The notes below the pieces were generated by a model. It saw nothing but the letters and a program-made list of their open reading frames with translations, had not been told where the DNA came from and made no database searches. Of a stretch of 64,000 nt of DNA, positions 35,031 to 44,286 are shown one piece after another (within the stretch, counting starts at the first letter, position 1; every line of letters begins with the position of its first letter). This DNA comes from JAHBVH01 sp034432375. GTDB taxonomy: Bacteria > Chloroflexota > Anaerolineae > Caldilineales > Caldilineaceae. The translations under genes and the position numbers were made by a program. The DNA is taken from the NCBI GenBank assembly GCA_034432375.1, contig DAOUCA010000001.1:12768-76767 (forward strand), read 5' to 3'.

Positions 35031-35924
35031 TTAGTAGACCTTGCGTGGTGGCACAGCTGGCGTTCCATAAAGCAGCTGTTTTGCCGTGCGCCAGAAGTGC
35101 AGCAGGCCATCCGTGATCGCTCGATTGGTCATGCTCAGTGTGCGAACGGTGAGACCGTGGGCGAGCATGGTGCTGGTGCCCCAGAGAATCTCACCGGGTT
35201 TGCTCATCGTATGCGCTATCGGCATCAGCTCCTGCTCTAAGGCCACCCATTCCTTGGCAGATAAACCAACTTTACAGATATACAAGGCACCCATGTACTG
35301 GTATTCTCCCATACGGGCCACTGCACTTGGGGGGCGAAGCGCCGGCTGAAGCTGTAGTCGCTCGATCAAAATTGGTTGTCCCGCCACGGTAATGTCAAGT
35401 TGCAGCGCGAGCGCATCATAGGCAAATTGTTCGTTGTGTGCCACTCGCCCAGGTGCGATAGTCTCCCAATAAAAGAGCCCCGCTCCTTCGGCCAATGCAA
35501 TTTCTGTCTGTTGATGAAAGCGCGCCGCCGCAAAAGGGATCAGGGGATCGGGCAGGTATTCGAGCAGCGCGTTTTTGCCTACCGTCAGCACGGTTCGTTG
35601 AGAGGCATCCACATAGCCTGGCCGGTGCCGATAGACGCGCGTTGCACCCGTTGAAGTCAATTGCACCTGCGTGCTTTCTGCCAACTCTGCCCGTATCGTC
35701 AGCTGATCACCGCCAAGGATCCCGCCAGAGACATTGTGCAGGTGAACGAGCACATCTCCTCCTTGGCGCGGGAAGGCACGAATGACGCGCAAAGGAGGCT
35801 GTTGCGCTGGTATCGCTAGCTTCGTCTGCGGCGATGCATCAGTCGTACGCGAAAAACAGAGATGCAACAGACCATTGGTTCGTTGCAAGAGGGCCGGTTT
35901 ACCAGACGAAGCGATCATGTTCAA
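35031..35924 (-). CDS. ureD: Urease accessory protein UreD (UreH)
   Basis: 297 aa. Family marks are the LVHLHNVSGGILGGDQLTI segment, STGATRVYRHRPG, EYLPDPLIPFAAARFHQQT and the GRVAHNEQFAYD stretch. UreD is the scaffold that binds apo-urease and passes nickel through a tunnel with UreF and UreG. The start overlaps the ureF stop by 4 bp. Divergent-strand GrpB-like gene lies just 3 bp past its stop, so the gene ends abruptly there. Confidence 0.92.
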   Translation of the reverse strand: MNMIASSGKPALLQRTNGLLHLCFSRTTDASPQTKLAIPAQQPPLRVIRAFPRQGGDVLVHLHNVSGGILGGDQLTIRAELAESTQVQLTSTGATRVYRHRPGYVDASQRTVLTVGKNALLEYLPDPLIPFAAARFHQQTEIALAEGAGLFYWETIAPGRVAHNEQFAYDALALQLDITVAGQPILIERLQLQPALRPPSAVARMGEYQYMGALYICKVGLSAKEWVALEQELMPIAHTMSKPGEILWGTSTMLAHGLTVRTLSMTNRAITDGLLHFWRTAKQLLYGTPAVPPRKVY

Positions 35925-36679
35925 CTGACAAAAAGGCGGGTGGCCAGCGTTGGGTGGCGCATACTACCCAACTCGATCGACGGTGCAAGGGTAGAGCACC
36001 CAGCTAGAAACTGCTGCCAATCCAATTCATTTGACCCAAGCATGCTCGGCAACGCAGTGCGGCTGGCCGTAGCAACCGCAATAAACAGATCGCCCAGGCG
36101 CCACAAAATTTCGCTTGTCCTGCCCTGGCCAATTGGCAACAGACGCAAACAGGCAGAGAGCATCCCCATGGTGGTCTGTTGCAGATAGGCGAGCACCGTC
36201 TCTTCTTCACCCAACGCCAAACGACCACCGACCAGACCAAAGGCGACAGCATAATGAATCTCCACCACCGCGCTAGTTGCCACTTGATAGCAATGTTGCA
36301 AAGTAGCATCACCGGCCAAGTGGGCTGCCATCTGCAAAAAGCGCCGACCGAGCGTTGCGCTCGCCACTCGGCTTTCGCGAGCGCTTTTGGTGGCACCGAG
36401 GGTACGATTCAACGCCAACCAATAGGCTTCACGACTTTCGTCATTGGCCTCACTAGTGGCTTCATCATTAGTCACTGTGGCCGTGCGATAGGCTAATCGC
36501 ACAAAACGGGCTTCTAGTTGGCCATTCTCCCAGAGTTGGTCAGTTAAAAAAGCTTCAATTTCCGGTGCGCGCAAAACGCCTTCGGCCGCCAGAGTTTCAA
36601 TGCCAAAGGAGTGTGAGGATGCACCAATAGGGAAAACACTATCGGCAAGCTGCATTAATTTCAGGAAATTAGTCGACAC
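35921..36679 (-). CDS. ureF: Urease accessory protein UreF
   Basis: 252 aa. It starts MSTNFLKLMQLADSVFPIGAS with the conserved FPxGxxxxSxGxE pattern (SHSFGIETLAAEG) and contains SRVASATLGRRFLQMA and the AVAFGLVGGRL segment. UreF bridges UreD and UreG during nickel loading. It is translationally coupled to ureD. The middle (NDEATSEANDESREAY) looks like a lineage-specific insert. Confidence 0.9.
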   Translation of the reverse strand: MSTNFLKLMQLADSVFPIGASSHSFGIETLAAEGVLRAPEIEAFLTDQLWENGQLEARFVRLAYRTATVTNDEATSEANDESREAYWLALNRTLGATKSARESRVASATLGRRFLQMAAHLAGDATLQHCYQVATSAVVEIHYAVAFGLVGGRLALGEEETVLAYLQQTTMGMLSACLRLLPIGQGRTSEILWRLGDLFIAVATASRTALPSMLGSNELDWQQFLAGCSTLAPSIELGSMRHPTLATRLFVS

Positions 36680-36858
36680 AGCCTACTATTGTAGAGAAGA
36701 GCGTTCCACCTGACGACGCCAACTTTGTCTAAAAGAAGCAAGAAAGAGTTATACAAAACGCACAACAAATGATAGCTCAGTCGTATTAGGTATTAACATT
36801 GTGACAAATTCACGATAGAATAGGTAGGTTTCTAAGCTCTACCTAGTTGTCTGTCTGC

Positions 36859-36914
36859 TTAATTTTTAGAAATCCCTGGCTGATCATACTCGCACGGGGA
36901 TTTCTAAAAATTAA
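36859..36914. repeat. 18-bp perfect hairpin
   Basis: Arms TTAATTTTTAGAAATCCC (36859-36876) and its complement (36897-36914), loop 20 nt. It has a terminator-like shape with A/T-rich ends but no gene ends within 180 bp, so it may be a dispersed repeat. Confidence 0.6.
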
Positions 36915-36963
36915 ATGTTCGCAGCACTAGTGTCCTGTGAGATAAGGCATGATCGGTAGCGCC

Positions 36964-37075
36964 GGTTGAGTAGCCCGGCAGTATGGGGCGTATCGAAACC
37001 AAGCGGGTCGCGCCCAGTGGGCACCCGCTCACTCCTGTTTCGATACGGCTGCCAAAAGCCGCAGCCTACTCAACC
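36964..37075. mobile_element. Nested palindromic element
   Basis: Outer arms GGTTGAGTAG (36964-36973) and CTACTCAACC (37066-37075); inner arms CGTATCGAAAC (36989-36999) and GTTTCGATACG (37037-37047); a GGG..CCC core between. The inner motif CGTATCGAAACC recurs near 95 and 19640. Non-coding; resembles a small hairpin mobile element. Confidence 0.6.
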
Positions 37076-37198
37076 GCCGTTCGCTCGACCTGTCAAAACT
37101 TAGTTGGCAAAACAATAGTTCGCTGATTGAGTAGCGGACTTTTGTATGGATCAAACCAAAGAACTGCGTAAAACTACCTAACGCTGATGGAATAACAG

Positions 37199-37975
37199 AT
37201 GGCTCTTTGCAATAAATTAACCGTAGAACAGGTTCAGTTGCCAGTTCCAGGGCTGCACAGCGCGCTCGATGGCTTTAAAATCGTGCAATTGAGTGATATT
37301 CACTTTTTGCCCTTTACCAAAATTGACTTCATTGAACAAGCTGTGACGAGGGCACTCAGCTTAAAGCCGGATCTCCTTGTGCTCACTGGTGATTTTGTCA
37401 CCCACGAAGCAGATACGATCTTTGGCACGGTGAAGACGCTAAGCCGATTAAATGCAACTTATGGGGTCTTTGCCATATTGGGCAATCATGATGCGCGGGC
37501 TGGGGCGCGTATTGTGCGTCAGGGGATCGAGGAAGCGGGGATCGCCCTACTACACAATCGCGGGTTTAGTTTTGCAGTTGGTCACGGCCAGATCAATCTA
37601 GCCGGTGTTGATGACTGTATTTGGGGACATCCAGATATTCATGCGGCGTTGGAGAAGCTCCAACCCGAGGTGCCTACTCTGTTGCTTGCCCATGAGCCGG
37701 ATGTAATTGATGATTTTAGTAAGGTGGGGCCAATTGCCCTGCAATTATCTGGCCACACCCATGGCGGTCAAGTACGTTTGCCCTTTTTAGGTACGCCAAT
37801 TTTGCCTAAATTGGGGGAAAAGTATGTGCAGGGACTCTACCGCGTCAACGAGAGTTGGGTCTATACCAATCGGGGTTTGGGTATGGTCTCCATGCCGATT
37901 CGCTTTAATTGCCCTCCTGAGATTACAGAGATTATTCTCTGTGCCACGTCCGCCCCCACCAAAGAGCCACGTTGA
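37199..37975 (+). CDS. Calcineurin-like metallophosphoesterase (YkuE-type)
   Basis: 258 aa. The five metal-binding motifs are in order: VQLSDIHF, LVLTGDFV, ILGNHDAR, LLAHEPD and LSGHTHGGQV. This arrangement matches the YaeI/YkuE subgroup, some of which are membrane-associated and act on lipid A precursors or UDP-diacylglucosamine; here there is no N-terminal membrane helix. Its true substrate cannot be read from sequence. The ribosome-binding site is weak. Nothing else appears co-transcribed. Confidence 0.92.
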   Translation: MALCNKLTVEQVQLPVPGLHSALDGFKIVQLSDIHFLPFTKIDFIEQAVTRALSLKPDLLVLTGDFVTHEADTIFGTVKTLSRLNATYGVFAILGNHDARAGARIVRQGIEEAGIALLHNRGFSFAVGHGQINLAGVDDCIWGHPDIHAALEKLQPEVPTLLLAHEPDVIDDFSKVGPIALQLSGHTHGGQVRLPFLGTPILPKLGEKYVQGLYRVNESWVYTNRGLGMVSMPIRFNCPPEITEIILCATSAPTKEPR

Positions 37976-38079
37976 TCATGCCGCTCTAGGGGCGATGGAG
38001 TAGAAGCGATAGCCAGCTACTCGCACCCCAATTATCGAAGTTGCGCGCAGTTTCACTCCATGCTATACTCTGTAGCAGA

Positions 38080-38100
38080 GTTTACCCGTTGGGGGTAAAC
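38080..38100. terminator. Short hairpin before ABC ATPase gene
   Basis: Arms GTTTACCC (38080-38087) and GGGTAAAC (38093-38100), 5-nt loop, with T-rich sequence shortly after. It sits 105 nt after the phosphoesterase stop and 55 nt before the next start, so it could be either a terminator or an operator. Confidence 0.45.
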
Positions 38101-38155
38101 TTAGAATTTCTTCTCATTTTTTCCCAATTGTTCCACCCGAAGGAGTAAAAAGAAA

Positions 38156-39262
38156 ATGGCAAGTGTCACCTACGATCACGTGTATAAGCGTTTCGGTGAT
38201 GTCGTTGCAGTGAACGACCTCTCTATCCAAGTCGAGGACAAAGAGTTCCTGGTCTTTGTCGGCCCGTCGGGTTGTGGTAAAACGACTAGTTTGCGTCTGT
38301 TGGCTGGGTTGGAAGAGATCAGTGATGGCAACATCATGATTGGCGACCGTATTGTAAATGACGTGCCCCCCAAAGATCGCGATATCGCGATGGTCTTCCA
38401 GAGCTATGCGCTCTACCCGCACATGAGTGTCTATGACAACATGGCCTTCGGTCTGAAGTTGCGCAAGACACCCAAGGCAGATATCGATCGCCGTGTGAAA
38501 GATGCCGCCGATGTGCTCGACATTGGCCACCTGCTCGACCGCAAACCGAAGCAACTCTCGGGTGGTCAGCGTCAACGTGTGGCGGTAGGTCGTGCCATTG
38601 TCCGCGAACCAGCCGTCTTCCTCTTTGACGAGCCCCTCTCCAACTTGGATGCCAAGCTTCGTGTACAGACCCGTGCGCAGCTCACCCGTCTGCACCAACG
38701 TCTGCAAACCACCTTCATCTACGTAACGCATGATCAGGTCGAAGCCATGACGATGGCCAGCCGCATCGCCGTTATGCGTGATGGTATTCTGCAACAGATC
38801 GATACCCCACATCAGCTCTACAACCACCCGAACAATGTCTTTGTGGCTGGCTTTATCGGCAGCCCGAGCATGAACTTCTTTGATGCCACGGTGGTGGAGA
38901 ATGATGGTAAGTTGGAGATCAACAGCGGTGGTTTCCGCATGGAAGTGCCGGAGCCCAAGGCCACGGAATGGCGCCAATACAAGGGTCGCGAAGTCATTTT
39001 TGGCATTCGCCCCGAAGATATGCACGCCAAGCCCTATGTCGCACCAGGCATCCTCGAATCCGACATGAGCGCCAAAGTCGATGTCATCGAGTTGATGGGC
39101 AACGAGATCTATCTGTACATGTTGACCAAAGACGAAAAATCCTTCATCGCTCGTGTCGATCCCCGTGTCGAATCACAGCGCGGTGATGAAGTGCAATTAG
39201 CTGTCAACATGGCCAATGCGCACATCTTTGATCCCAAGACAGAAATTTCGCTCGAAAAGTAA
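38156..39262 (+). CDS. ABC transporter ATP-binding protein, MalK/UgpC/MsmK type
   Basis: 368 aa. AAGGAG precedes the start. All ABC motifs are present: Walker A GPSGCGKTTS, Q-loop VFQSYALYPHMSVYDN, signature LSGGQRQRVAVGRAI, Walker B VFLFDEPLSNLDAKL and the H-loop YVTHDQVEAM. The C-terminal ~130 residues form the OB-fold/TOBE regulatory domain of sugar importers (FGIRPEDMHAKP). No permease or binding-protein gene is nearby. Such lone ATPases can serve several carbohydrate importers. It is followed by a repeat element and a terminator. Confidence 0.95.
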   Translation: MASVTYDHVYKRFGDVVAVNDLSIQVEDKEFLVFVGPSGCGKTTSLRLLAGLEEISDGNIMIGDRIVNDVPPKDRDIAMVFQSYALYPHMSVYDNMAFGLKLRKTPKADIDRRVKDAADVLDIGHLLDRKPKQLSGGQRQRVAVGRAIVREPAVFLFDEPLSNLDAKLRVQTRAQLTRLHQRLQTTFIYVTHDQVEAMTMASRIAVMRDGILQQIDTPHQLYNHPNNVFVAGFIGSPSMNFFDATVVENDGKLEINSGGFRMEVPEPKATEWRQYKGREVIFGIRPEDMHAKPYVAPGILESDMSAKVDVIELMGNEIYLYMLTKDEKSFIARVDPRVESQRGDEVQLAVNMANAHIFDPKTEISLEK

Positions 39263-39283
39263 ACCCGTTTAAAGATGTATAGA

Positions 39284-39358
39284 ATAGGACTTACGCAATC
39301 CTCAGTCTCGATATGGCAAAAAAGCGCCTACTCGACCAACGGATTGTGTAAGTCCTAT
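39284..39358. mobile_element. Small hairpin element, relative of 19584-19671
   Basis: 75 bp with near-perfect terminal inverted repeats ATAGGACTTACGCAATCC (39284-39301) and GGATTGTGTAAGTCCTAT (39341-39358), one mismatch. The interior contains CTCGATATGGCAAAAAAGC, resembling the CGTATCGAAAC motif. It is inserted between the ATPase stop and its terminator. Confidence 0.65.
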
Positions 39359-39360
39359 AA

Positions 39361-39404
39361 AAATAGCCGAGTCTAGCTGCAGCTAGACTCGGCTATTTTG
39401 TTTT
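39361..39404 (+). terminator. Rho-independent terminator
   Basis: A perfect stem from 39361 to 39398 (left arm AAATAGCCGAGTCTAGCTG and complement), followed by TTGTTTTT. It terminates the ABC ATPase gene. Confidence 0.9.
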
Positions 39405-39441
39405 TGATGCAATTCCCCTCATCCATAGCGGAGAATCAACC

Positions 39442-40761
39442 ATGAACCCTGTCACTATCATTGTCAAGAAGCGCGACGGATATGAACTCTCTGCGCAAGA
39501 GATCACCGAGTTTATTAACGGCTACACCAATGGCGAGATTCCTGACTACCAGGCTGCGGCTTGGGCGATGGCGATCTATTTTCAGGGCATGAGCGATGCT
39601 GAAACCACGGCCCTTACGCTCGCAATGGCTGCCAGTGGTGATCAGCTCGATCTGCATGATGCGGTTGCTCCCGGTACATTGATTGTCGATAAACATTCGA
39701 GCGGTGGTGTGGGGGACAAAACTACCTTAGCAGTTGCGCCGATTGTTGCGGCCTGTGGCCTGCCCGTCGGCAAAATGAGTGGGCGTGGCCTCAGCTTTAC
39801 CGGTGGCACTATTGATAAGCTCGAGAGCATTCGTGGCTGGAATCCCGATCTGAGCGAAGATCAATTTCGCCGCCAATTGAGCGAGATCGGTCTGGTGGTC
39901 GCGGGGCAGACGAGTAACCTTGCCCCTGCCGACAAGGCGCTCTATGCGCTGCGCGATGTCACTGGTACTGTGCCAAGCCTACCGCTGATTGCCGGCAGTA
40001 TTATGAGTAAGAAGCTCGCCGCGGGGGCCGATGCGATTGTGCTCGACGTCAAGTGTGGGCAGGGCGCGTTTATGGAGACATTGGATGATGCGCGCACCCT
40101 CTCGAAGCTGATGGTCGCAATTGGCACACGTGCCGGACGACAGGTGACGGCATTGATTACACAAATGGAGCAGCCGCTCGGCTGCGCGGTTGGCCATGCC
40201 TTGGAAGTAAAAGAAGCAATCGCCACCTTGCAAGGACAAGGGCCCACGGACTTTCAAGCGTTAGTTGAGCGGGTGGCCCAAGAGATGTTACTCGTGGGCC
40301 GGCCTGGCACGACGCAGGAAGCGGCACAACAGGATGTGCAACAGGCGATCAAAAATGGGGAAGCGTTGGCGAAATTTAAGGCCTTTGTTGGCGCACAAGG
40401 GGGCGACGTTGCGCAGGTTGATGAGCCACAGAAGCTGCCAAGCGCGCCCGTTGTACGCGATGTGCTCGCACCACAAGCCGGCTATATTCAACAAATTCTT
40501 GCCCGCGAAATCGGGTTGGCCTGTGTCGATCTCGGTGGTGGTCGTAAAAAGAAGGGCGATGCGATTGATCACCGTGTAGGGATTATGGTAGACGCTAAAG
40601 TTGGGTCACAAGTGAGTGCGGGGGATCGATTGTGCACGGTTCATGCTGGCAGTGAAGCCGGAGCAGCCCAAGCGATAGCAAGAATTCAAGGTGCGTATAC
40701 GATTGGCGAGCATAAGATTGCGCCATTGCCGGTCATTTATGAAGTCATTCAAGCTGAGTAA
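39442..40761 (+). CDS. pdp: Pyrimidine-nucleoside phosphorylase
   Basis: 439 aa. Signature motif VDKHSSGGVGDKTTLAVAPI and MSGRGLSFTGGTIDKLESI form the phosphate and nucleoside pocket. SKKLAAGADAIVLDVKCG, PLGCAVGHALEVKEA and the C-terminal PYNP domain (AGYIQQILAREIGLACVDLGGG) fit. It splits thymidine and uridine/deoxyuridine into base and (deoxy)ribose-1-phosphate for salvage. The name deoA also applies; the length and motif set favour the broad-specificity Pdp type. GGAG lies upstream. It is a single gene. Confidence 0.94.
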   Translation: MNPVTIIVKKRDGYELSAQEITEFINGYTNGEIPDYQAAAWAMAIYFQGMSDAETTALTLAMAASGDQLDLHDAVAPGTLIVDKHSSGGVGDKTTLAVAPIVAACGLPVGKMSGRGLSFTGGTIDKLESIRGWNPDLSEDQFRRQLSEIGLVVAGQTSNLAPADKALYALRDVTGTVPSLPLIAGSIMSKKLAAGADAIVLDVKCGQGAFMETLDDARTLSKLMVAIGTRAGRQVTALITQMEQPLGCAVGHALEVKEAIATLQGQGPTDFQALVERVAQEMLLVGRPGTTQEAAQQDVQQAIKNGEALAKFKAFVGAQGGDVAQVDEPQKLPSAPVVRDVLAPQAGYIQQILAREIGLACVDLGGGRKKKGDAIDHRVGIMVDAKVGSQVSAGDRLCTVHAGSEAGAAQAIARIQGAYTIGEHKIAPLPVIYEVIQAE

Positions 40762-40793
40762 CAGAGGCTCAAGAGGGCCGTTTGCTAGCTCTA

Positions 40794-43466
40794 TCAGGGT
40801 ACTTCCTGGCGCTCACCACCCAAGATTGTCTCTTCAAGCTGCTCCAACAAAAACCGATCTTCTGTCTGTTGTGCAATCTGACGCACGCGTGCAAAATAGG
40901 TCTCGGCTTCGGCCCAACGCGCTTGGGCGCGATAGATCTGCCCTAGGGTAAAGAGGGCATAGGGATAGCTCTGCGGTTCTTCCTGCTCCAGTGTACGCTC
41001 AGCATATTGCTGTGCTTGGTCAAAATCACTCAACTCATAATAGATCGTCGCCAGATTGGAGGTGTTTTGCGCAATCCAAAAAGCATTCTGCTGGGCGGCA
41101 AAGAAAGTTAGCGCCTTCTCGGCTGGCGCTAGTGCCGTGACAAAGTCCTTAAATTGAACATAGACCCCTGCTAAATTACTGCGTACTTCTTCCGCAGCAA
41201 CGCGCTCCCCAATCTCTTCGTAAAACGTCAATGCCTGCTGATGATAGCGGATCGCATTCTCTTCATCGCTCTGATGCGCCGCCAGGACCCCCAAATTGCG
41301 TTGCACGAGCGCAAGGCCCCGTTTGTCTTCCAAAAGGTTGGCGGCTTCCATTGCATTCAGATAGTGGCGGCGCGCCGCCCCATAATTGCCGGCGGTCTCT
41401 TGAATGGCGCCCTCCAAATTTTCTAGCCCATAACGGGCCTGTAGTGCCTCGCGCCGTGCATGATGCAATTCGCGCTGCTGCAAATAGACGGTGCCGCGCT
41501 TGGCATGAAACCAGGTCGTCTGTTGTTGCAAGCGCGCTGCCGCGGCCAGACCATCGCCATACTTGGCCAGGGCACGCTCCGTCTTGCCAAGTGTACGTAA
41601 GGCATCGCCGCCGACCATCGCCGCCGCAACGGCAGCCTCGTCTGTATCGGGAATAGATGCGATCTCAGCCAATGCCGCTGCCGACTCGCCACCCAATTGA
41701 AAAAGGCGACCGCGCAACAGACGCAGACTTTGCGCGTCACTCTCCGATAGCCGATGCGAGGAGATCTGCGTAAAGATGGCCAGTGCCGCCGCGGCCTGCC
41801 CACGGCGCACCTCTTGTTCATAGTTTGGCTCCCAGATGGCAATGGCCGCTGCCAATTGACCAGCCCGCTGATAGTGGTACGCGGCGGCGGTATACTCGCC
41901 CCGGGCGGAGCGAATCGCCGCCGCGCTTTCATGGTGTTCTTCACGCTGTTCCGCCGTCAGTTGGCCATAGATCACCTCGCGCAGGGCAGGCAATAGGCTG
42001 ATGCCGCCATTCCCATCCTCTAATATCAACCGATAGTTGATCAACCGCTCAAGTACAGTCTCGTGGTCCAGCCCCTGCGCAAGGTGATCTTGTGGTAAAG
42101 ATTCAACAAATAGATCATCAGCACCTTCCCAGGCATCGCGCGGGGTAGGGCTACGAAAGACTGACAAAGCTTGCAGAAGCCGATTTTCCTCTTTATTCAA
42201 GCGTTGTTGCAGTCGCTGCCAAATCGGCCCCAAAGCAGGCATCTGCGGCAATTGATCCAAAACGTTACTTAGCGTGGCGTAATTCTCGGGTTGGGTAATC
42301 TGATAAAGGACCAAGCAGAGCGCGACCAAGCGGGGATTACCGGCGGTATAGAGATCCATGCGTTCTAATAGTTCTGGGGTAAAGATGATATTGGCACGGG
42401 CCAACCATTCCGCCATTTCGCTACTGTGCAAGCGTGTCAACAGATAGGTATGGTCGGTAGGCAAAACCGTGCGCTGCCCCATGAGTAGCAACGGTGCATG
42501 TTCCTGTAGCCCTTCGACAAAAGCCAGGAATTGGGTATGCGGTACCGTTTCCGTTTCCAGATCCAGTGGGCGCAACAGATCAATCTCATCAAAACAGAGG
42601 AGCGGTTGTGCGGGCAGCTCAGCGAGATCCGTGCGCGCCAATTCTAGCGCTAAGTTTGCATCCTTCATGGTCCCGGCATTGGCAATTAATTGTAACCAGA
42701 GCCGGGATGCTCCTTGATGGTGCAAAAAATTCCCCAACGCAAAGAGAAGGCTTGTCAGCTGATCATTTAACGTCATACGTACCGTAAACCAGAAGACTGC
42801 CGGTGTTGCCCACTCTTCTGCCACTGCTGCGCCCAAGGCCGTCTTTCCAATACCGCTTGCGCCACAGAGATAGACAGACTTTGTTGCTTGTAGCGCCATC
42901 AGGCTATCGGTAAGGATTCCACTGCGTCCGATCAATTCCGTGCCGGCCACCGGCTGCTCAACATGAAGTGTCGGTTGGAGATGCAATAACAACAGATCGC
43001 TCAGGCGACGAATTGCTTCGCGCAAATGGCGATCGTACGTTGCACGCGAAACATGAAGAATATCTACATAGATATCGGACTGTTTGGTGGGCGGGGGGAA
43101 ATGTTGGTGGAAATAGTTGAGATCGAGCAGGAGGTAGTGATATTGATCGCAAAAGCCACGATCATCTTTGGCTTGTAAGGCAATGTGCAACAGATCAGTG
43201 GGGGTACTGGGCAACGCGCCTTGCCAGAGCGCAGCAGTCGCTTTTTGAATCTCGGCACAGAGCACACTGCCGCGAGCAAAGCTTGTGGTTGCCGTTGCGT
43301 GTTCATAGAGGATTCTGCCCAAGAAGTAGGGCTGTGCTAGAAAAGATTCTTCCCCAAGCAGTTGTGGTTCGGCGATATGTTCCAATGCAAATTTTAATTG
43401 ATCATAAAATGTTACATTGTCGGACGGCGGTATGGCGGTGAGAGAGCTTCGATGAACGCGCGGCAT
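40794..43466 (-). CDS. STAND-type NTPase with TPR repeats
   Basis: 890 aa. Residues ~1-185 form a helical domain with a possible HTH (DILHVSRATYDRHLREAI, about 135-152). The NTPase follows: Walker A CGASGIGKTAL (201-211), Walker B PLLCFDEIDLL (about 291-301), and a winged-helix region near AGNPRLVALCLV. From about residue 500 the chain is helical TPR-like units (AATALAIFTQISSHRLSESDAQ, GVLAAHQSDEENAIRYHQQAL, NLAGVYVQFKDFVTALAPAEK, NLATIYYELSDFDQAQQYAE). STAND ATPases are switch-like sensors in signalling or defence. No effector domain is seen and no partner gene is adjacent. Confidence 0.82.
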   Translation of the reverse strand: MPRVHRSSLTAIPPSDNVTFYDQLKFALEHIAEPQLLGEESFLAQPYFLGRILYEHATATTSFARGSVLCAEIQKATAALWQGALPSTPTDLLHIALQAKDDRGFCDQYHYLLLDLNYFHQHFPPPTKQSDIYVDILHVSRATYDRHLREAIRRLSDLLLLHLQPTLHVEQPVAGTELIGRSGILTDSLMALQATKSVYLCGASGIGKTALGAAVAEEWATPAVFWFTVRMTLNDQLTSLLFALGNFLHHQGASRLWLQLIANAGTMKDANLALELARTDLAELPAQPLLCFDEIDLLRPLDLETETVPHTQFLAFVEGLQEHAPLLLMGQRTVLPTDHTYLLTRLHSSEMAEWLARANIIFTPELLERMDLYTAGNPRLVALCLVLYQITQPENYATLSNVLDQLPQMPALGPIWQRLQQRLNKEENRLLQALSVFRSPTPRDAWEGADDLFVESLPQDHLAQGLDHETVLERLINYRLILEDGNGGISLLPALREVIYGQLTAEQREEHHESAAAIRSARGEYTAAAYHYQRAGQLAAAIAIWEPNYEQEVRRGQAAAALAIFTQISSHRLSESDAQSLRLLRGRLFQLGGESAAALAEIASIPDTDEAAVAAAMVGGDALRTLGKTERALAKYGDGLAAAARLQQQTTWFHAKRGTVYLQQRELHHARREALQARYGLENLEGAIQETAGNYGAARRHYLNAMEAANLLEDKRGLALVQRNLGVLAAHQSDEENAIRYHQQALTFYEEIGERVAAEEVRSNLAGVYVQFKDFVTALAPAEKALTFFAAQQNAFWIAQNTSNLATIYYELSDFDQAQQYAERTLEQEEPQSYPYALFTLGQIYRAQARWAEAETYFARVRQIAQQTEDRFLLEQLEETILGGERQEVP

Positions 43467-44286
43467 AGGCAGTAATGGTTCGGTACAATGTTGATATCCA
43501 CGTCACAAGTGTAAGCTTTTAGTAAGTTGCAGCCTAGAGGATCTAGCGCTGAGTGCCGATTAATTAAATAACAACGATAACAACACTGAAATCGGTTACA
43601 AAAATTAGCTAGAGAAAGGCAGATATCAATGAAATTGACAAATCCCCCCGTTCGTCAAAGACGCGCTCCAGGCAATATTAGCTCAACCGGTGGCTAACAC
43701 AAGAAGTGCAACCATTATACGCCATTTGGCACCCATCCGTCGAATATGTGTGCCAAATCTTGTCGCAGTAAGGAACTTGCCCAGTCAACAGTTCATCATG
43801 AAAGGAGACCAGAAAACTACGCTGACTTGAAGACAATAATAGAGCCAAATGCCAATGCATATTATTTATTCAATCTAGCTTGGAATGGATTGTAAATCAG
43901 AAGATTGTTTTTGTAAACTAATTTACAATCCATCCTTTGAAATTTCTACGAAGCAACAACAGCGACACTGCTATTAAATGCTAACCTTGCGCCAACCGGA
44001 AAGCATTTAATAGCGGTGTATTTTGCGTTGCAGCAAATATTGGAAGAAAAGTGAGACATCATCCAGCTTTTTTGAGACATGCAGTGGCAAAGATCCATGC
44101 TATGCTTTACACATCCGCTTAAGAGAAACAATTTAAAGAATAATGTAACCGCACAAGAAACAGCGCAGTATAAGCGGAGAGCTTTACCTCAATCAAATAG
44201 TGAACATGTCATCGACCACCAAATCGGGTTCCAACTGACCTGACGAGGCAACTACACAAATGCCGTAAGGCACAAGGAAGCTCACC
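43467..44286. other. Long intergenic region with two hairpins
   Basis: About 820 bp, AT-rich, with no gene I can support. It holds a perfect 13-bp hairpin, ATGGATTGTAAAT (43885-43897) with its complement (43921-43933), and a second imperfect stem-loop, CACTGCTATTAAATGCT (43966-43982) with AGCATTTAATAGCGGTG (44002-44018). Both could be non-coding RNA structures or repeats. Confidence 0.5.

Larger units (their letters stand above)
36680..37198. other. Intergenic region with two hairpin elements
   Basis: About 520 bp with no gene, holding a perfect hairpin at 36859-36914 and the nested palindromic element at 36964-37075. Both may have come in as repeats. The promoters of ureF (minus) and the phosphoesterase (plus) should be here. 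Confidence 0.5.

Noticed and set aside
43629..43697. 22-codon reading frame starting MKLTNPPVRQRR
   Set aside because: AAAGG lies nearby but the peptide is too short, has no context and shows no recognisable pattern.
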